From contig JACCIC010000003.1 of assembly GCA_018907035.1 (NCBI GenBank), forward strand, positions 1,271,001 to 1,335,000: a stretch of 64,000 nucleotides of DNA, in the 5' to 3' direction. This DNA is from Sycobia sp. Sy_11 (lineage: Eukaryota; Arthropoda; Insecta; Hymenoptera; Epichrysomallidae). The notes beneath the pieces were generated by a model that searched no databases, was not told where the DNA came from, and saw only the letters and a list, made by a program, of their open reading frames with translations. Positions 25,705-38,331 of this stretch are shown here, piece by piece (position 1 is the stretch's first letter; each line of letters begins with the position of its first letter). The position numbers were made by a program, and so were the translations under genes.

Positions 25705-25740
<36 letters not shown>
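25705..25740. repeat. (GA)n microsatellite
   Basis: GA dinucleotide tract of about 36 bp inside a wider purine-rich stretch (25,660-25,770). Confidence 0.9.
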
Positions 25741-25744
<4 letters not shown>

Positions 25745-25876
25745 AGAGAGGAGTGGGAGAGAGGGAAAGAAGAATCGAACTAATCGCGGTCGCCGCCGCC
25801 ACATGGACGCGGATTTCCACAGATGCCCCAGATTTTAGCTATCGAGCTCACACTATACATATAGAGCTCCAGATTA

Positions 25877-25903
25877 GCTCTCTCTCTCTCTTTCTCTCTT
25901 TCC
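25877..25903. repeat. (TC)n microsatellite
   Basis: Imperfect TC dinucleotide tract interrupted by TTT near 25,891. Confidence 0.85.
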
Positions 25904-25945
25904 CTTTGCATTGTTCCACCCTCTCTACCCCCTTTTATTATTAGG

Positions 25946-25995
<50 letters not shown>

Positions 25996-26045
25996 GGAGA
26001 GGGAGAGAGAGAAAGAGAAGGGGAGAGGGAGAGGGAGGGAGGATG
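25946..26045. repeat. (GA)n tract and purine-rich extension
   Basis: A perfect (GA)n at 25,946-25,993 is followed by about 50 bp of imperfect GGAGA-type homopurine sequence. Confidence 0.9.
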
Positions 26046-26326
26046 GGAGACAGAGAGATTTCGTATTCCTTGGCTCATGGAATTTCCGCGTTTATAACTG
26101 CGAGGAGCAAAGTGAACAATAAGTAACATGAAAAGCAAAGATCCTATATATAATATTTGAACAATGGAAATTCCGTGTCTTTAGGACGCTCTTTTCCTCA
26201 CTCTTGCCTATATATAGTAGATGGTACTGTGTTTTTCTACTATAAACCATTTTTCCATGAATTTTTCGAAGGTATTCCAATAGATAATATAATTTTTAAA
26301 ATGGCACAAAAATGAAAATGTATATA

Positions 26327-26329
<3 letters not shown>

Positions 26330-26383
<54 letters not shown>
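26330..26383. repeat. (TA)n microsatellite
   Basis: Uninterrupted AT dinucleotide tract of about 54 bp. Confidence 0.95.
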
Positions 26384-26386
<3 letters not shown>

Positions 26387-27174
26387 TACTTAAATTTTAC
26401 ATAAATATATAAATATAACAACAAATATTACATACATATTAGGTGTTAGCACAGCATTGACTTGGAAATCTAAGACTTATCATCGACTTTTTTTGCTCTT
26501 GAGGAGCACAATGATAGATTTGGAATGTCGAAATTTACATTATTAAACTTAATAATTTGTGAAAATATTTGTATACAAGATCTATATAATCTATTGATAT
26601 AAAAAAGTGCATATTTCCTCTATATAATCATCTCTCAGTCAGCGAACCCGGCCTCGTTTATGCACTTCCGCACGTTCCTCTTATTGTGTTATTAAAAATT
26701 CTCTCTCCCTTTCTCTGTCTCTGTGTCTCTCTCTTATAGACATCGTCGTTTCAACCTCCCCGGGGATAGCGAACGTCGCTTACATTCACCCTCTTCATAT
26801 TCCAACCCATCTCACCTTACCTATAATAGGTGGCGAAGATTATATATATATATCTAGTGGACCCTGTCCTTTTGGGAACGTTTTATATTAAACTAGTTCA
26901 ACGCAAAATTGACATAGGAAGGTAAAATGAGTCAAATTCAATAATTAAAAGAAACAAGCTACTTCAACTACATAATATCCAGTTGAACGATGACGAATCC
27001 CTCACCTACCAGCCGCTGTTCCAGCGGCACAACAGCTCATCTCATTTAGGGGGTGTTCAAATATACATTAAAAAAATATGAATGATTTCTATGAAAAATC
27101 AATATTTATTCTTTCCTGAAATATAATCTTGCTATCTGCATTTTTTAATAAATTTTTGAATGATTTTATTTTTT

Positions 27175-27530
27175 TTCTCATAATCCCACCAAATACAGAA
27201 CATTACCTTATTTGCATGGATTTCTTGTTTTTGCTGAGATAGTCCTGGTTCGCTGAACTTGATCCACGATTTCTTGCGCTTAGGAATATGTTAATTGATG
27301 CACTTTATATTCTTATCGTCTTCAGTAACAATTCGAAACAAAAATGGCTTCTTTTTGTTGATTTCTAAAGTTTCTCGGCATCAGTTTGTATGGGACCAAA
27401 TTGCTTAACTTTTGAATGAAACACAGTGATTTTAGACGCTTGGATTTCCAAACCATTTGCTTCTCGTATTGCACTCAACAATGCAGCAGGATGTTTCTTG
27501 TATTTGACACTAATCTTTCTCAAAGAATAC
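27175..27530 (-). pseudogene. mariner-family transposase remnant, N-terminal and central half
   Basis: Read on the minus strand, this segment gives a degraded mariner transposase from the DNA-binding linker into the catalytic core. An IVT-x-D-D-K motif corresponds to the usual IVTGDEKW with the first catalytic Asp. It is followed by an in-frame stop, a P-K-R-K-K-S-W block, then C-I-W-W-D-Y, all landmarks of the mariner D,D34D family. Several stops and frame changes make it non-functional. The C-terminal part of the same protein type lies next to it on the opposite strand (27,600-27,825), so the element has been rearranged by an inversion, with loss of the region holding the second and third catalytic Asp. 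I did not find its terminal repeats. Confidence 0.8.
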
Positions 27531-27599
27531 TACGAATCATTCATCCACAAATTTTTTTGGCTGGCTCCGACACTCTTTCTCTTCAATCTTAAAATTACT

Positions 27600-27825
27600 A
27601 CTTTTGAAACGAGCAAAACTTCTTTAAAACTTTCTTCAGATGTAATATATCCTGTTTCAAAAATTAAAATGGACTTGAAAGGAAACCATTTCAATAGACG
27701 AGATACAAGAAGCTGTGACAATGAAATTAAAAAGTATTTTAAAAGAGGAATTTTTAAAAGGCATGAAGAGATTGAAAGATCGTGCCAACTTATGTATTAC
27801 TTCCAATGTAGACTATTTTAATTAA
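27600..27825 (+). pseudogene. mariner-family transposase remnant, C-terminal end
   Basis: In one plus-strand frame, about 27,670-27,825, the translation matches the usual mariner C-terminus: an acidic helix (SIDEIQEAV type), a long charged helix with KEEF, then LKDRANLCI and a final DYFN before TAA. An in-frame TGA at about 27,671 and a frame change separate it from a short upstream piece. The expected segment with the HDNARPH and SPDLAPSDY motifs is absent, so two of the three catalytic aspartates are missing. It is oriented opposite to the N-terminal half at 27,175-27,530. Identification rests on motif order from established knowledge of the family. Confidence 0.75.
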
Positions 27826-27829
27826 CAAG

Positions 27830-28738
27830 TTTCTTGTATAAAATTATTTTTTACAGCAGAAAGCAGGAAATGAACAATGAAAAACAGCATCAAATAAATT
27901 ATTGGACTATGGATAATTGTCGGTGTTAAAACGTTTTGTGACGTCGCATAAAAACATTAGGGCATTTAATCAATTTTGTAACCCTATATATTTTTAAAAG
28001 TATATAATTTGTTAATAATTTAATATGAAAAAAAATTGAAATGAGAAATTAATTAAAAATGTTGTACCGTATAAAAGTACCGATATAATGCATTGGATAT
28101 ATTAGACTTTGATTGTTATGACCTACAAATTAGTACTTAAAATAATGATGACCAAATTTTGATCCACTTATTACAATTATTCTCTGTCACTCGTTTAATT
28201 ATCAATAATTTTTTGGTGTACAGCGATTTTCACATTCTAATTACGTCTAATTTATATTTCATTCTGATAATTACACATAAAATGTTATGATAATGGAACA
28301 AAAAAAACTGGTAATTGGTTACGAAAATATATTTGAAGGATATTTTTCTCTCTCCTAATCTGACAAGATCAAAAATACTATAAAATTCAACAATTTTGAA
28401 ATAAATACCAAATTTAACTCTGTTCTCTAGTTTAATTTAATGCACATAATTTGTGCTTATAATTTTCAGCCATCCAAGTCAGCACGATATTTCATTAAGT
28501 ATATATATATATATATAGATACTGGAAACTGTATGCAGTGTATAAGAACCGTTATCGAATAGCATAAAAGCGCCGACTTCATATATATTATATAGGATGC
28601 ATCGCAGGATGCACGCTCGAAAAGTTTTCAACAACCGGGGAAATATGCGCGTAGTTATGCACATATATCAATGTATACAGATTCAACGCAGTCCGATGCT
28701 CATAACGAAGGCCAACAGAGTGTATAGTAATACAAGTG

Positions 28739-28791
<53 letters not shown>

Positions 28792-28955
28792 CACGGAAGC
28801 CAGTCCTTTATTTAAGGCACCGCACGTAGGTATATATCAAATGATCGAACAATGGCCGAATACATGCGCGGCGTGTGCACGGCACATACCTAATATACAT
28901 AACGTTATATACCTATATACCCCTAGATCTATCCACAGGATTCTTCAAAAAATCT
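27830..28955. other. AT-rich non-coding stretch
   Basis: No supported gene. The first 150 bp may be 3' untranslated sequence of the broken mariner. It contains (TA)n tracts at about 28,500-28,517 and 28,739-28,789. Confidence 0.5.
28739..28789. repeat. (TA)n microsatellite
   Basis: Uninterrupted AT dinucleotide tract of about 50 bp. Confidence 0.95.
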
Positions 28956-28959
28956 AACT

Positions 28960-29526
28960 ATATATAAAGGGTGGTATACAAGTGAGGGAGCTCCAACAAA
29001 CCTTGCAAGAAATGCATTTCCTGGAAAACCCGTTATAGAGAACTTGTAGAGAAAGTTCAGATTTGCCCTGGCTGTTCAATGGTGATAGTGTTATGATCAT
29101 GATTCATTCAGTATTAATTACATAATCCTCGTGATATACTAAAATTTTTTTTTTCAAATAGAACCTTTCTTTTGGACTCCAGAATTATGCATTTATTCAG
29201 AAATGAGTCCAGGACCTTATAAGACCTGTATAAGACATCCACTTAATAAGTTTCGTGTAAATCGGCTGATTTTTGTCGTGAACTTATGTATTGCACTTTG
29301 AATTTTAAATTCATAAATTTCAACTTCAGGCCTCTAATCGACGTCCTCAAAACTCTCATGCAGAAAATTTGATAAAGATATATGGAATTTAAAAAAATTC
29401 GTTCGCCATATTGTTTCGCCGTCGAGGTCATATAAAAACGTGAACATTTTCACTCCTTTTATTTCCGGTGTTAAAAAAGGGGAATGCTGTTTTAAGAGAG
29501 AAATAAATTTTCTAAACCCTGTATAA
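28960..29526. mobile_element. Possible non-autonomous element with short inverted termini
   Basis: The left edge reads TATATAAAGGGT (28,961-28,972) and the right edge reads ACCCTGTATAA (about 29,515-29,525), an imperfect inverted pair around a GGGT/ACCC core. Termini of the ACAGGGT type are frequent in insect non-autonomous repeats. The interior has no coding potential. No target duplication is certain, so this is a weak structural call. Confidence 0.25.
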
Positions 29527-29529
29527 TTA

Positions 29530-30840
29530 CCACATTAACAATGGCATAACCATTCTCGTTGAATAATGAAAGAAAAATCCTAACCTTTCCATGAACATGT
29601 TCTATATTTTGTTTTTTTTGAGGAATATGTAGTTCGCGATATTGTCCAAGGTTTTCATATGCTATTGTGCCACTTTATACATGCAACAAAATAGGCATGC
29701 GCGATTGTCTACATAAAAGCCTGTGCGAGTCTGTGCCAAATGGGACCAGCACGGGGGGGAGAAGAAGAAGATGAGAAACAAGAAGCAGGCCCTTGAAGGA
29801 ATCGCAAATAATAAAGTCGCGCTCGTGCACGTGGAGTAGCCCGCAAAGTTATACGTATGAGCATATAATCGTTGCTTTATGCGTATGTCAACAAATATTA
29901 CAATATAACTTTAATTAAAATAAGTATATAAATATATAAAAAATTAAATATAAAATTGTAGAAATTTGGATTTTATCATATACTTATATATTAAATAATA
30001 CTCTATTATGTGTATAATTTCAAAAATAAATTAAATAATTATAATATGTAATATAATCGTTTCAGGAGCGTCAATGATATTCCAAGACATGTCATCTTGA
30101 GCATCAATTTTTTATCAAACTTCAAAATATTAATTCCGATCCTGTTTTAATATTATAATGATAAATATGTATACGTTGAACCATAAGAAGTATATAATAG
30201 AGCTCAAAGACATCAAATGAAGAGTCATCTTTTGCTGATTTGAAAGTTATATAACTTGCTTATTCTAGCAAATAGCTTATAGTCCAAAAAGAAATGACGA
30301 TGAATGAAACGTATTTCATCAAGATTTTAATAATATCTTTAAAATAAAGAGGCTATACTGGCACCATTAAATGATCCCATTAATTTAGGGGATAACGGTC
30401 ATTCGAAAATCCTGATATTTATGAAGAACTCCATTATCCATAGAATCTATATACGGAACCCCGGAATCAATGGCAGCAACGAGATATCAATTACTTTTCT
30501 ATGGAATAGAAAGTTAATAAGGTTTTATATATTTCTTTAATTAAGCTATTCAAGTTTAAGTTAATATGTTTCTCATTTATCTACATTATTCTATATTATT
30601 GTAAAGTTTTAAGCAAATTTATTAAAGGATGTATAATTAAAAACCTTTTTAAATTTTATTATAATTTTTTATTAATAATCCATGCACATAAAAAATGGAT
30701 AGAGCAAAAAAGATGTATTATCATCATATTTTCAATATTTTTTTGAAATATATTTTTTGAAATTTAAGGTTTGTTTCTTATTTTCCGAAATCAATTCGAA
30801 ACACAGTAATTTTGATAATTATTATAAAGATAATTAAATT
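29530..30840. other. AT-rich non-coding stretch
   Basis: No supported gene, RNA or repeat. A short A/G-rich run lies at about 29,754-29,785. Confidence 0.5.
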
Positions 30841-30849
30841 TTCACCAAA

Positions 30850-31351
30850 CTATATTCGTAGCAGCACCAAAAAATTACATAAATATACAAATTTGCATGA
30901 AAATCGAGGGTGCATACTTTTCGAAGGTGATTCAGACTGATCTGCAGGAGACAACGTGACAGAATTGTTGTATTCTTGTTCATCAATTTCGTTTTTACTA
31001 AAAAATATATGATTGAAATAATATGTAATTTTATGAGATTGACAATTTGGGTTTGAAATAATTTTGAAACGTGTTGTATTGTCCATAAGATAAATACGAA
31101 AAACTATCATTGTATGCGTTCTTTATCGCTTTTTTCATAAGAATTCGATTTATACTAAAGGCCACTACCATATTTTTAATCAGCATCCGAAAAAACCATA
31201 AAACATAAATGTACGAATTCGCAGGAGCATTGGAGGTGGACGCTTTTCGGAAGTCTTTTCTCTCTTTTCCTTCTGCATCTATGGATCGGAATTGTTTTTG
31301 CGTACCTTCATCTTTTTGGTTTATAAATATAAAAGTTTCACAGAAAAGCAA
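30850..31351 (-). other. Two diverged tandem coding-like modules, unidentified
   Basis: On the minus strand two modules resemble each other: about 31,350-31,150 and about 31,010-30,845. Both contain a charged stretch followed by a related block in which KS-H, a Cys pair and FV-LC residues align, although one copy needs a frame change. Nucleotide similarity is visible over about 65-70 bp (31,180-31,250 versus 30,865-30,935). The frames are 106 and 86 codons and overlap slightly. I do not recognise the protein. They may be exons of a fast-evolving gene family or copies of an old repeat. Confidence 0.3.
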
Positions 31352-31359
31352 AAGACTTT

Positions 31360-32150
31360 GTTAAATTGAAGAAAATATTATGATTTACAGCATTGTAATC
31401 CGAACATTCACATAATTTTTCGGCTCCTGTGATGTAAGATATAATTTACAAGTTGTGATGTGTTGATACTAGTTGAAATCATGTTGAATATTATTTCTAA
31501 ATTGTTAGTAATTGAAATTTAGCTATTCATGCCTATTTCGAGTGCTTAATATTACTATTTCCATTTTAGACTCGCAGTCTGGAAGAGATTGCTTTATGCA
31601 CTCTACCCAGGTATCGGCAATGATGTTTTATATATATACTTACTTTTATAAATTTAGAAAAAATATTTACACGAAGCAGATTTATTATTCGATCGAATAC
31701 ATGCTTGCGATTACAAAAAATTGCTTTTCGTTTCAGCGATATGCGCGAAACTTTATTTTTTAGTATTCTCATACTACGTGCGCGTAAAAGGTTATTTCGA
31801 GCACTCTATTTGACAGTGTGTAAAAATTATAAATGCATGCGAAAGATATTTTTATTGTTTTTTTGCATGTTTGTTTCCTCTAACTTCGTATATTGTTAAA
31901 GTCTAGCCACTTATTATGAAGCCATTCACGTGTCAAAGATGTTCGCGGTTATGAAGAAAAAAAACTGTTTGCACGGATGTGGTTTGTCGTCCGAGCGAAA
32001 CGAGGTCGACAAAACATATCGATGAAGAAATGCCTTGCATTGTACTATACAATCGAAATATATATTATTCTTCTTGAAGCAGTTAGAGTACAAATTTTAC
32101 ATTTAAGAGTCTTTATATATTAGAAAAAATATTTGTAGCTTATGTATGCA
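31360..32150. other. AT-rich stretch, possible splice-like signals only
   Basis: No supported gene. A polypyrimidine-AG at about 31,569 on the plus strand is followed by a 40-bp piece ending CAG|GTATC, and a GTAAGT lies on the minus strand near 31,640. Neither links to a recognisable coding sequence. Confidence 0.35.
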
Positions 32151-32154
32151 TATA

Positions 32155-33393
32155 TTAGGAGACGATCTTAATTTCCGATCTTTTTTAGCGGGAAAAGGAC
32201 ATTCATGATGGAAAATGGATACACGTTAGCTTAATCAAAATATTTTCCATCATTTTCTACTACTTTTTCCCATCATTCTGGCAATATGGTGATTCCGTGG
32301 CGAGAGAACGATGGCGGATTCGAGGCGATCCAATCATCGATAAATTCTCGCACTTCTTGAATATGTTGGAAGTGCGTATCAACGAGGTTCTGATACATCG
32401 ATCTGAATAGGTGGTAATCAGAAGGCGCTATATCTGACGTGTGCGCTGTGTGCGATAACACTTCCCATTCGAGCTCCAATAGCGTGTTTTTGACGGCTTG
32501 CGTAAACTGTGGCCGAGCTTTGTCATGCAAGAGAATGACTTTGCGCCTATTGCTGGCGATTGCTGATCTATGTTCGATCAATTTCTGATGTAAATCATTC
32601 AGTTGGCATTTCTATATCTTGGCAGTAACGGTTTCATTTGGTTATAGTAGTTCTCAGTACCGGACACCCTGTTGGTTCCGCCAAATGCACAGCAATACCT
32701 TTCGGATGTGGATGTTTTGCTGTCGATGGTCATTTTGGTGTCAATGTGTACGGTTGGCCTGGGTCCTTCCATGACTTTTTACGCTTAGGATTGTCATAGT
32801 AGATCCACTTTTCATTACCAGTCACAATACGCCATCGAAAACTCTTCTTTTTTTGCCTGGCAAGCAAAGGCGTACATTTTCCGTCTTTATGAATCTTTCC
32901 CATCGCATGTAAACGTTTGCCAACTGCTCTGTCACTGATTCGTAACTTATTAGCGAGTTCTTTCTGCGTTTGAGTTGAGTTTTCGTCCAATAATGCTGGC
33001 AATTCACTATCTTCAATCTTTTTCGGTTGTCCAGAACGTTCTTTGTCATTAAAATCAGTATCTTCATTTCTAAACCACTATAAACTCGTTTTACATATTA
33101 TAAGCTATAGAACTTGTTCGCCATAACATTCTTGAAAGAATCCATATGCGTCTGCTATATTTTTTTCAAATCAAAATAGTGCAAAACGACGTGTCGAAAA
33201 AATGATTTATCGCGATTCATTTTGCACTGACCAAAAAATTATAATGTTTACACCAACGATACCGCCTGTTAACTTAATTTTATTGGTAAATGCCAAAACT
33301 AAAAAATAAGTACTAGATCCGATACATCTAACTTTTCGCACTACTTATATCGTCAACTAAACGTGAAGATCGAAAACTAAGATCGCCTTCTAA
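32155..33393 (-). mobile_element. Complete but inactivated mariner transposon
   Basis: The element is about 1,239 bp, bounded by 28-bp terminal inverted repeats (32,155-32,182 and 33,366-33,393) that match at 24 of 28 positions. It is flanked by TA on both sides (32,153-32,154 and 33,394-33,395), the duplication expected of mariner insertion. The transposase lies on the minus strand inside it. Size, TIR length, TA target and D,D34D transposase all fit the mariner family. The gene carries stops, a frameshift and a catalytic substitution (see the gene entry), so the element cannot move by itself. Its preserved ends mean an active relative could still have mobilised it in the past. Confidence 0.93.
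32231..33220 (-). pseudogene. mariner transposase pseudogene
   Basis: Cut-and-paste transposase of the mariner D,D34D family. The likely original ATG is at 33,218-33,220. The DNA-binding half follows, with a one-base shift in an A-run near 33,155-33,161 and stops near 33,078 and 33,105. A second helix-turn-helix region ends near 32,880. The first catalytic motif reads T-G-N-E-K-W instead of TGDEKW, so the first Asp is Asn (codon 32,814-32,816). The second Asp is in L-L-H-D-K-A-R-P (32,522-32,524). The third is in A-P-S-D-Y-H (32,417-32,419), exactly 34 residues later. The C-terminus ends in a WEKVV-DGKYFD pattern before TAA at 32,231-32,233, with an in-frame TGA a few codons earlier. The normal length is about 345 residues; this copy is clearly dead. 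Confidence 0.92.
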
Positions 33394-34533
33394 TATATAG
33401 TTTTCTGTTTAAGCATTCTCCTTCACTCCTATTTTTCTCTACTTCAATTTCTTATACAGCAATCAAATTATACAATTTTAAAGCTGTGCTATACCAAAAT
33501 AGTTTTGCATCGACAATGCTTTTAGCAGTAGCGGATAAAAGAATGGTCTGTAGAAGTGGGATAATTATATGTTAAATACGAATGTCAGAAAAAAATGATT
33601 CTGTTTCTTTTAGTCTTTTTCCAGTGTATCTGAACAAATTATTTATATTGTTATAAATTTTATTTTTAATGAACATCTGTAATGAGAAATATTATACTTC
33701 TATTATAACATGTGGTGACTTATCTCTTAATAATGAATTTGAACCGGATGAAGTGTTCTTCTTTAGCCGGGTAAACTTCATTCATAAATATTTCTATTCC
33801 TGAAGACTTGGCATCCTGTGCACGGAATTATATGCTGGAGAAAAAGCTCTAAGGCTATTAGGACTACTGGTAACACAAGAAGGATTATCATTAGTGAATA
33901 AAAAAATATATTTTCCTATTTGCGAAGATACGTGAAAATCATTATATCTAAAAAGTAAGAGTAGATAGATTAAAAAGTTTTTCCATAGCATTGCAGATTT
34001 TGCAAGGAATGGGGTGACACGAGAATTGATATGCATACGAAATACTAGAAAAATCTTTTATCCGCTTTTGTTGCTTACGAACAATATACACATATATCAT
34101 ATAATGATATGTAATAAGTTAAAAGTTAAATAACCAATAATGAACGTTTATTTCGCTGACAACTAATAGATGGTTCGCGCCAATAATTTTATTATATAAA
34201 AAATTTCTTCTTATATAATAAAAATGTCGATACTTAAATTATAAATTATTATATTAATGTTTTATATGTTTTCAGTCTCTACACACACACACACATATTT
34301 ATAGTAAGATGAGTCTTATGTTCATACATCATTATATTATAAAAGTTTGAAATTTTGAACCATCTGTTAAAAATATAAATTTTATTATTATTCTACAATA
34401 TTTTACTGAGTTTAAGTAAAATTTTTTATGGGCTTCATATGAGCATCGCTTCAAATTTATAATTTCAATTTCTATTTAATTCTACCAATAATCAGCTTAT
34501 TAAATTATTAATTTATTATAAAATAATTTTGAG

Positions 34534-34537
<4 letters not shown>

Positions 34538-34579
<42 letters not shown>
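34538..34579. repeat. (TA)n microsatellite
   Basis: Uninterrupted AT dinucleotide tract of about 42 bp. Confidence 0.95.
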
Positions 34580-34586
<7 letters not shown>

Positions 34587-35048
34587 AAGCATTCACAGGT
34601 AAATATTAAATAGCGTTCTAGTTCTTAATACTTGCTCCTTTGGTTGCTCTAATAAAAATAGTCAGTTTTCATTGCATTGCCCTTGTCCTGCGCCTTTCCT
34701 TTCCTCCACTATTTCCTTTTATTTCATTGGCATTCTAACCCTCTCCTTCAAGCCTTTAATTGCTTTGTGTTTATGCAGAGCACTACTTAGGCGAAAAAAA
34801 ACTGAGCTTTTAATAGGAAGAATTTAATTGCGTCGTTAGAAACAATTAAAATGTATTTCCCCACTTATATACACATACTCATTTTAGAGGATCTAATGAG
34901 TAAATCAATGCGCTTTGCTTACATATTATTTAACTATAGATACAGAATAGCTATAAGTACATCTTTTATGCAAGTAACGCATTTATTCGTCCGCGCGATG
35001 CTACCTGGGCTTATAAAGGATATCTGTGTATTAATTATATATTAAATG

Positions 35049-35049
<1 letters not shown>

Positions 35050-35087
<38 letters not shown>
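35050..35087. repeat. (TA)n microsatellite
   Basis: Uninterrupted AT dinucleotide tract of about 38 bp. Confidence 0.95.
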
Positions 35088-35091
<4 letters not shown>

Positions 35092-38000
35092 TTTGTGCAT
35101 ATAATTGCATTGCGTCAGATCAACAGAGACTATCAGAATGCGCGGACAGCCAAGACGGTAGATTCGGAGCGCACGAAGCCTTTGTTTTAAGAAAATACTT
35201 TACATGCATTCTTAAAGTATTATATATAATCTATATACAAGCAAAAATGAATGACATGGAATTCCTTTCAAGAATTTTTTATATAAGCCGATATTTTCCA
35301 TAATTTATTTCTCGAAAGTTGGTCCGAGAACTTGGATTTTAAAAAAATAGCAAAAATATCCTTGGAATACGTAGAATACCAAATTAATTTTATATATCGA
35401 TGGCCAATAATTTTTATTTGCAAGGAGCAATTTGAAACTTTATAACAATATACATTTTCATGTATCTATACGGTTTACTCCCGTAAAAAAAATATATAAA
35501 ATATAGATTTTTTTTCTCTTTATATTAATAGATATCAACTTATCGTAATACTCGGTAGACTTGAGATAAAGTTTCTTACTTGTTAAAAATATATTTCGAA
35601 AAATTCATAATTTTAATGGCTAAACTATAAGATTTACAACACATATAAAGTAAAATGTAGCAAGTAAAATTTGGGGTTCGGCTTTTGTTAACTTTATATG
35701 ATATTATCAACTGACATTTCGCATATTGATTCGTTATTTGAATTTGTTTTTTAATACCTATACGGTCATGTAGGAACTAGATTGAAAAGATAGTATTAGA
35801 TAATTAATGAATCAACATGATATAACGATATATATGATATATCTATCCCTAGAACAAACTGGCCTGATTAGGCATTTGACAATGCTAAAGACATTTATCT
35901 AGTCAGTACAAAAAATTGCAAGCATATTTAAAAGACGTTAACAAATTGGCGTTTTACGTTTCATACTGTGAGCAATCTTTCTATTTAGTAGGAGAGTATA
36001 AAGTTGAAGAGTGCACAGATACAGCCTCATTTTTTCGTTTATTACAAGGTTTATTTAATTTTTTTACTACTTGAAGGGGATATCGGAGTAAATTGAGACT
36101 ATCGTAAAATGGTAGCGTAGCATGGCAGAAATACGGCCATTTCTTGTAATATAATAATTGTTATATTTCAATGGTGAAAAACAGTTGTTTAGAGAGCTTA
36201 ATATTGTCAGGATCAATAAGTATAATTTATCTGCTATAGTCATGGAAAAAATGAAAATTACGTCACTAAGTTGTTTAATTGGGTTCAATACAGAGGCAGT
36301 TCAATCGAGAGGCACTTGTAGACAAGACGAGAAGATAGGGTCCGATAATCTGTCAATTATGATCATCTGTCGTAACAACGAGCTCACTAAACAACCGATT
36401 TTCACGATTGAAATGTACAAACTGTTATATTATGAAAAATCACCGTGAAAATTTCATGTTATAATATTTAACGTATCTAACATAAATATATGGCGTCATA
36501 TTATGCGGGCTTATCACGGTCAAATTTTACTCTTACGCCCCATATTAGCATCTTCAGCGAAGTATTAAGATGGTCTACCTTGAATTTCAAAGTTTTGAAT
36601 TTATCAAATACTACATGATAATACAAAAAGAATGCTATACTAAATGTAACATTAATAATGTTGAAAAGATGTCTATACTATCTCTTTGATAAGATAGTTT
36701 GCTAAATTAAAGAGAAATGGAAAAATGTATAGTAATTTTTGTTATTTTATTTTTTTATGTCGTTTAAATTTATATAAAATTTTATTACTTATTTTATTGG
36801 ATTTATTGATGTTAATTTTCTATTTCTAGGGGACATCCGTACTTATGAAACATATTTACACATATTATGATCTTTAGCATAGAAATTAATATCTTAAAGG
36901 TTGGGGCCTCATCTTGATTCAATTGTCATTCAACTACAAATATACTTTACATATTGATTACTTCGCCTGCATGTTGAACGTCAAAAACACGCCAATCACA
37001 TAATAATTTCCAAACTGTTTATTATATATATATATATACATTCGTTTGGAAATCTTCCGCAAGAGGGCAAGCTAATATATTTTCTTGACTTTTATGATCG
37101 GTTATGAACTCGAAGGTGCGTGACTGAACGATCGAATAAATTGTTAATGGAACAATGATCGTTCTAAGTATTCACAGTGATATATTGATTCCACAATGTA
37201 TTTTTATTTTTAATTTAATTATGTATGCAATTTTAATTCATCGATTTTGCAACATATTAAAGCTACGAAATTAATTTAATTGAACATTAAAAGAATATTA
37301 AAAATATAAAGGTTAATTTTGAAAAAATAGAGTTTGACATAAAGAAAGATTATATATTGTTTGAAAATGATCGAGTATAAGTATTATTAAAATTTATACA
37401 CTATTAAAAATTTATTCGCTATATCTGTTACAGAAATATATTATTTAGTACACATAAACGTATGAAATCAATTGAATTAAAAAAAAAATTAATAAAAAAT
37501 ATTAATAAATGAATGTATAGTATATTTAAAAGTATAGTGTATGTTTATTTAATATGTCTAAATTTAATTTTCTAGATCTAAATCTACATTTAATAATTTA
37601 TGAAGTATAATATATATGATAAAGAATAGTATCTCCCAGCTAAGATAGGAAGTCTAAAGAGAAGCCGGGGCAGCTGGACACGTTGGAGTTTGCAGATGCG
37701 GAAAGTTTTGGTGAAGGAGACTGTCGGATTCTCCGTCACTAACGAAAAATAATTTTCATTTTCATATTTTAGATTCTACGGGGGTAATTGCATTTAAAAT
37801 AAGAGCAATACGGTAGCCCCATTATAATAATATTAGTTTAAAAATTTTACAGAAAGACTCCAAAAGCCAGATAAAAATATTTATTAGTTTAATTAGATAA
37901 ATAATGAGAAATTATTATATTTTATAAACGTCAGATTTGCGAAACATATATTAAGTCTAGTAAGAAATTACTGAAATTATACAAAACAAAGGCGCAGCAA

Positions 38001-38285
38001 GTTTATTCTATTCCAAGTTAAAAAATGTTCATTCTATATGAAAGGCTGTTTTTCTTTTTTTAAGGGAACTTTTTTATAATGTATAATTTGTAGAAAGCCA
38101 ATACGAGGGTGAATAATTTTATAACAACAATAACATGGAATTCGGGGTAGAGGAGAAGGTTAAATAAGACACACTGAATTCGCGCTATAATTATCAACTT
38201 GCTTCGGCATAAAAACCTCTATGGTATACGAGGAAAAGCCGGAGCAAGTGTACTTTATTAATAAAACAAAATTCAAAAAAGTATC

Positions 38286-38288
<3 letters not shown>

Positions 38289-38329
<41 letters not shown>
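38289..38329. repeat. (TA)n microsatellite
   Basis: Uninterrupted AT dinucleotide tract of about 41 bp. Confidence 0.95.

Positions 38330-38331
<2 letters not shown>

Larger units (their letters stand above)
22765..27170. other. AT-rich stretch with GA-rich repeats
   Basis: No supported gene. It contains the listed (GA)n and (TA)n tracts. The patch at 25,600-26,060 is GC-richer and purine-rich. Confidence 0.5.

Noticed and set aside
27426..27721. 131-codon plus and 63-codon minus frames as a novel gene
   Set aside because: The region is explained by the two opposite-strand halves of a mariner transposase; the long frame is partly out of phase with the true C-terminal reading.
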